Source: JBGPOS01 sp041488155 (GTDB taxonomy: Bacteria > Chloroflexota > Dehalococcoidia > Tepidiformales > Tepidiformaceae). Taken from it: a stretch of DNA of 15,539 bases. Made by a program: the position numbers and the translations under genes. Positions within the stretch are counted from its first letter, which is position 1, and each line of letters begins with the position of its first letter. Below the pieces are notes generated by a model. It did not search any database, had not been told where the DNA came from, and was given only the letters and a program-made list of their open reading frames with translations. Below are positions 15,121 to 15,539 of this stretch, one piece after another. The stretch is taken from NCBI GenBank assembly GCA_041488155.1, contig JBGPOS010000076.1:1-15539 (forward strand), in the 5' to 3' direction.

Positions 15121-15539
15121 GCAGGGACGGGCGTATGCAGCACATCCTCGAGGCGCAGCAGTTCGACAAGAAGCTGATCGCGGAGGTGTTTCGCGAGGCC
15201 GAGCGTATGGAGGCGGTCGTCGCGGCAGGGGGGAGCGGCGACCTCCGTGGCAAGATCCTGGGGGCCCTGTTCTACACCGTGAGCACGCGGACGCGTCTCT
15301 CGTTCGAGGCGGCGATGCTGCGGCTCGGCGGCCAGGTGATCTCGACCGAGAACCCGCAGGTGTTCTCCGACACCTCCCTCGGGGGGAGCCTCGAGGACAC
15401 GGTCCGGATGATCAACAGTTACGCGGACTTGCTCGTCCTTCGCCATCCGGAGGAAGGGGCGGCGCAGCGCGCGGCGGTGGTGTCGGCGATCCCCGTGATC
15501 AATGCCGGCGATGGTGGCGGCCAGCATCCGACCCAGGCG
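15116..15539 (+). CDS. Aspartate-carbamoyltransferase-like protein (PyrB family), 3'-truncated by the window edge
   Basis: The first 141 residues of a transcarbamoylase are present; the gene continues past the window. The carbamoyl-phosphate site is conserved: STRTR (56-60), RHPEEGAA (109-116) and AGDGGGQHPTQ (130-140). An ungapped comparison with E. coli PyrB over the 80s loop (SDTSLGGSLEDT, 84-95) keeps Ser80 but puts Leu in place of Lys84 and Gly in place of Glu86. Lys84 is donated to the neighbouring active site and is needed for normal ATCase. FFEASTRTR of E. coli is FYTVSTRTR here. So this may not be the pyrimidine enzyme; a catabolic carbamoyltransferase is a fair alternative. ATG 15116 overlaps the kinase stop (ATGA). 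ATG 15134 has AGGGA upstream and is also possible. Confidence 0.85.

Noticed and set aside
1..15539. tRNA/rRNA genes, CRISPR arrays, insertion sequences, phage genes
   Set aside because: No cloverleaf, regularly spaced repeats, transposase or integrase motifs or terminal inverted repeats were found by eye.

Overview
The window is GC-rich with strongly GC-biased third codon positions. Every convincing gene lies on the + strand. A di-aspartate lipoprotein tail after the signal peptide (CGDDDSGGG), frequent GTG/TTG starts and the gene content suggest a soil-type high-GC bacterium such as Actinobacteriota or Chloroflexota. Nothing in the window fixes the phylum.

Layout. Bases 1-498 hold the 3' part of a GNAT-type acetyltransferase. 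Bases 830-1783 encode an acetamidase/formamidase-family protein. Bases 1784-3260 are gene-poor: a possible decayed coding stretch, a 66-residue zinc-ribbon protein, a possible 40-residue ORF, a 33-residue lysine-rich ORF, and then about 400 bases with several perfect stem-loops just before the main operon. From 3261 to the window end runs one tightly packed operon with most junctions overlapping or a few bases apart. It begins with a BMP/Nup-type ABC importer (ATPase, two permeases, lipoprotein binding protein). Next come a biuret-hydrolase-like cysteine amidohydrolase and an amidase-signature hydrolase. These are followed by the three proteins homologous to E. coli oxamate carbamoyltransferase, AllH (DUF2877), AllG (DUF1116) and AllF (FdrA). 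A 57-residue protein matching the C-terminal tail of E. coli FdrA follows, then carbamate kinase and the start of an aspartate-carbamoyltransferase-like gene that runs off the edge.

How it may work (inference). The importer would bring in a small nitrogen-rich ureide or nucleobase derivative. The hydrolase and amidase would trim its amide groups. The AllFGH-type complex would phosphorolyse the remaining ureido bond to carbamoyl phosphate, and carbamate kinase would turn that into ATP plus ammonia and CO2. This resembles anaerobic allantoin use in E. coli, but it has a biuret-type hydrolase, a dedicated ABC importer, a split FdrA and an additional carbamoyltransferase lacking a key ATCase lysine. 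The real substrate cannot be read from the sequence. Candidates are oxalurate, biuret/allophanate or a related N-carbamoyl amide.
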